Source of the DNA: Verrucomicrobiales bacterium
GTDB taxonomy: Bacteria; Verrucomicrobiota; Verrucomicrobiia; Limisphaerales; UBA1100
Length of the DNA: 5,668 bases
Assembly: GCA_011523245.1 (NCBI GenBank)
Contig: WTHG01000171.1
Span: 1-5,668, forward strand
Direction: 5' to 3'
Shown here one piece after another: positions 4,621-5,668 of this stretch. Below the pieces are notes generated by a model that saw nothing but the letters and a program-made list of their open reading frames with translations, was not told the origin of the DNA and did no database searches. Numbering within the stretch: position 1 is the stretch's first letter; the number at the start of each line of letters is the position of its first letter. The position numbers and the translations under genes are program-made.

Positions 4621-5668
4621 ATGAGGGTTCTGGTCGCGATTTTGTATGGTTTATTGCTGCCAGCAAAAGGGGCTGACTGGCCGAACTGGCGAGGGCCCAA
4701 ATACGATGGCATCACTCCCGAAAAACTTCCTCGGGACTTACCCAAATCATTGCCGGTCGCTTGGAATGCAGAAGTAGGAACTGGTTTTTGTACTGTCTCG
4801 GTTCAAGAGGGCAGAGTTTTGACCATGGGAAACGCCAATGGGAAGGACACCATTTGGTGTCTGAATTCTGCTGACGGACGGGTTCTCTGGAAACACACTT
4901 ACGATTGTCCGCTCGATCCACTCTACTACGAAGGCGGGCCGGGGAGTACGCCGACGATTTTTGATGGGTCGGTTTATACGCTGAGCAAAAAAGGGCATGC
5001 GTTTCGGCTCGACCTCGAAACGGGCAAAGTGATTTGGAGCCGGGACCTGGTTAAAGACCACGATTTCAAACTGCCGGAGTGGAGCTTTGCGGGGTCGCCC
5101 TTTATATATCGGGACACGGTGATCCTAAGCGTGGGGCGGCAAGGCGTTGCCTTGAGCCTGAAGGATGGAGCGACCCGTTGGATGCCTTCGAAGGAAACTG
5201 CGGGATACGCGACGATGGTTCCCTTTCGCGAGGCTGAGCATTTGTATTTTTCGGCCAAATCGTTGATGGGAGTTTCCCTGAAAAATGGCGTGGCGAAATG
5301 GTCGTATCCATGGAAAACCAGCCGCGATGTAAACGCCGCCGATCCCGTTGCGCTCGGGAAAAATCAACTACTTGTTTCCTCCAGCATCGGAACTTCGTTG
5401 TTGGATCTCTCTTCCGGTAAACCCGAGGAGCAATGGAAGCAGCGAAACCTGCGATGGTATTTTAATCCCGGCGTGGTGATCGGCGAGCATGTGTACTCCA
5501 TCCACGGCACCACGCATCGGCCAACCGAACTGGTCTGCACCGAAATTAAAACCGGCAAAACAATTTGGAGCGAGGAAGGCTACGGCAGCGGTGGTCTGAT
5601 GGCGGCCGGGAACGACGTGATCGTGTTCGACAAAGGCACGTTGACGATTTTTGAGGCGTCCCCGGAAG
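4621..5668 (+). CDS. PQQ-like beta-propeller repeat protein, secreted, 3' end missing
   Basis: The frame is open from ATG 4621 to the window edge (349 complete codons). A short signal peptide (about 1-18, ending 'AKGA') precedes 'DWPNWRGPKYDG' (19-30), a hallmark opening of PQQ-like propeller proteins from Planctomycetota and Verrucomicrobiota. Six blade repeats with the D/N-x-x-x-G-x-x-x-W pattern are visible: 'CLNSADGRVLWKHTY' (80-94), 'RLDLETGKVIWSRDL' (129-143), 'ALSLKDGATRWMPS' (177-190), 'GVSLKNGVAKWSYPW' (217-231), 'LLDLSSGKPEEQWKQR' (260-275) and 'CTEIKTGKTIWSEEG' (306-320). Further sequence should complete the usual seven or eight blades. These blades resemble those of quinoprotein dehydrogenases, but no cofactor-binding or catalytic residues can be assigned, so a binding or scaffold role is equally possible. 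It probably acts outside the cytoplasmic membrane with the Tat-exported oxidoreductase encoded just upstream. Confidence 0.92.
   Translation, partial: MRVLVAILYGLLLPAKGADWPNWRGPKYDGITPEKLPRDLPKSLPVAWNAEVGTGFCTVSVQEGRVLTMGNANGKDTIWCLNSADGRVLWKHTYDCPLDPLYYEGGPGSTPTIFDGSVYTLSKKGHAFRLDLETGKVIWSRDLVKDHDFKLPEWSFAGSPFIYRDTVILSVGRQGVALSLKDGATRWMPSKETAGYATMVPFREAEHLYFSAKSLMGVSLKNGVAKWSYPWKTSRDVNAADPVALGKNQLLVSSSIGTSLLDLSSGKPEEQWKQRNLRWYFNPGVVIGEHVYSIHGTTHRPTELVCTEIKTGKTIWSEEGYGSGGLMAAGNDVIVFDKGTLTIFEASPE

Noticed and set aside
4747..5061. Minus-strand open frames within 4712-5558
   Set aside because: The plus frame from 4621 encodes an unmistakable PQQ-like propeller across the whole stretch, so these are antisense shadows.

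Overview
The window most resembles a chromosomal segment from the Planctomycetota-Verrucomicrobiota-Chlamydiota superphylum, with Verrucomicrobiota the likelier phylum. The pointers are a sulfatase with an extra C-terminal domain, a secreted Gfo/Idh/MocA oxidoreductase with a twin-arginine leader, a PQQ-like propeller opening with a 'DWPNWRGP' motif, and a DUF5069 protein. The assignment rests on recognised family features, not on a database search. All genes that I accept lie on the plus strand.

Layout. Bases 1-1121 hold the 3' part of a GC-rich sulfatase gene whose start and catalytic cysteine lie upstream of the window. Bases 1122-2580 are distinctly AT-richer and hold two small predicted lipoproteins: a DKNYY-repeat protein (1217-1876) and a Sel1-repeat protein (1956-2429). 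They are followed by a spacer with a 19-codon mini-ORF. A striking palindrome (2597-2623) precedes a DUF5069 gene (about 2691-3137). A 143-bp spacer with overlapping inverted repeats precedes the Gfo/Idh/MocA gene (3281-4597). This is followed 23 bp later, after a good ribosome-binding site, by a PQQ-like beta-propeller gene that runs off the right edge (4621-5668).

How the genes may work together. The oxidoreductase and propeller genes look like a two-gene operon of exported proteins. With the upstream sulfatase they fit the envelope-associated breakdown of sulfated or otherwise decorated polysaccharides; that link is inference from family and proximity. The two lipoproteins differ in base composition from their flanks and may have been acquired or may evolve quickly. 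I find no RNA gene, CRISPR array, transposase or integrase.

The most unusual content is in the spacers. Every spacer between 1122 and 3280 contains an inverted repeat, and three of the repeats share CCCAT/ATGGG arms. I cannot demonstrate a new system, but the recurrent hairpins and the structured stretch before the oxidoreductase deserve a check.
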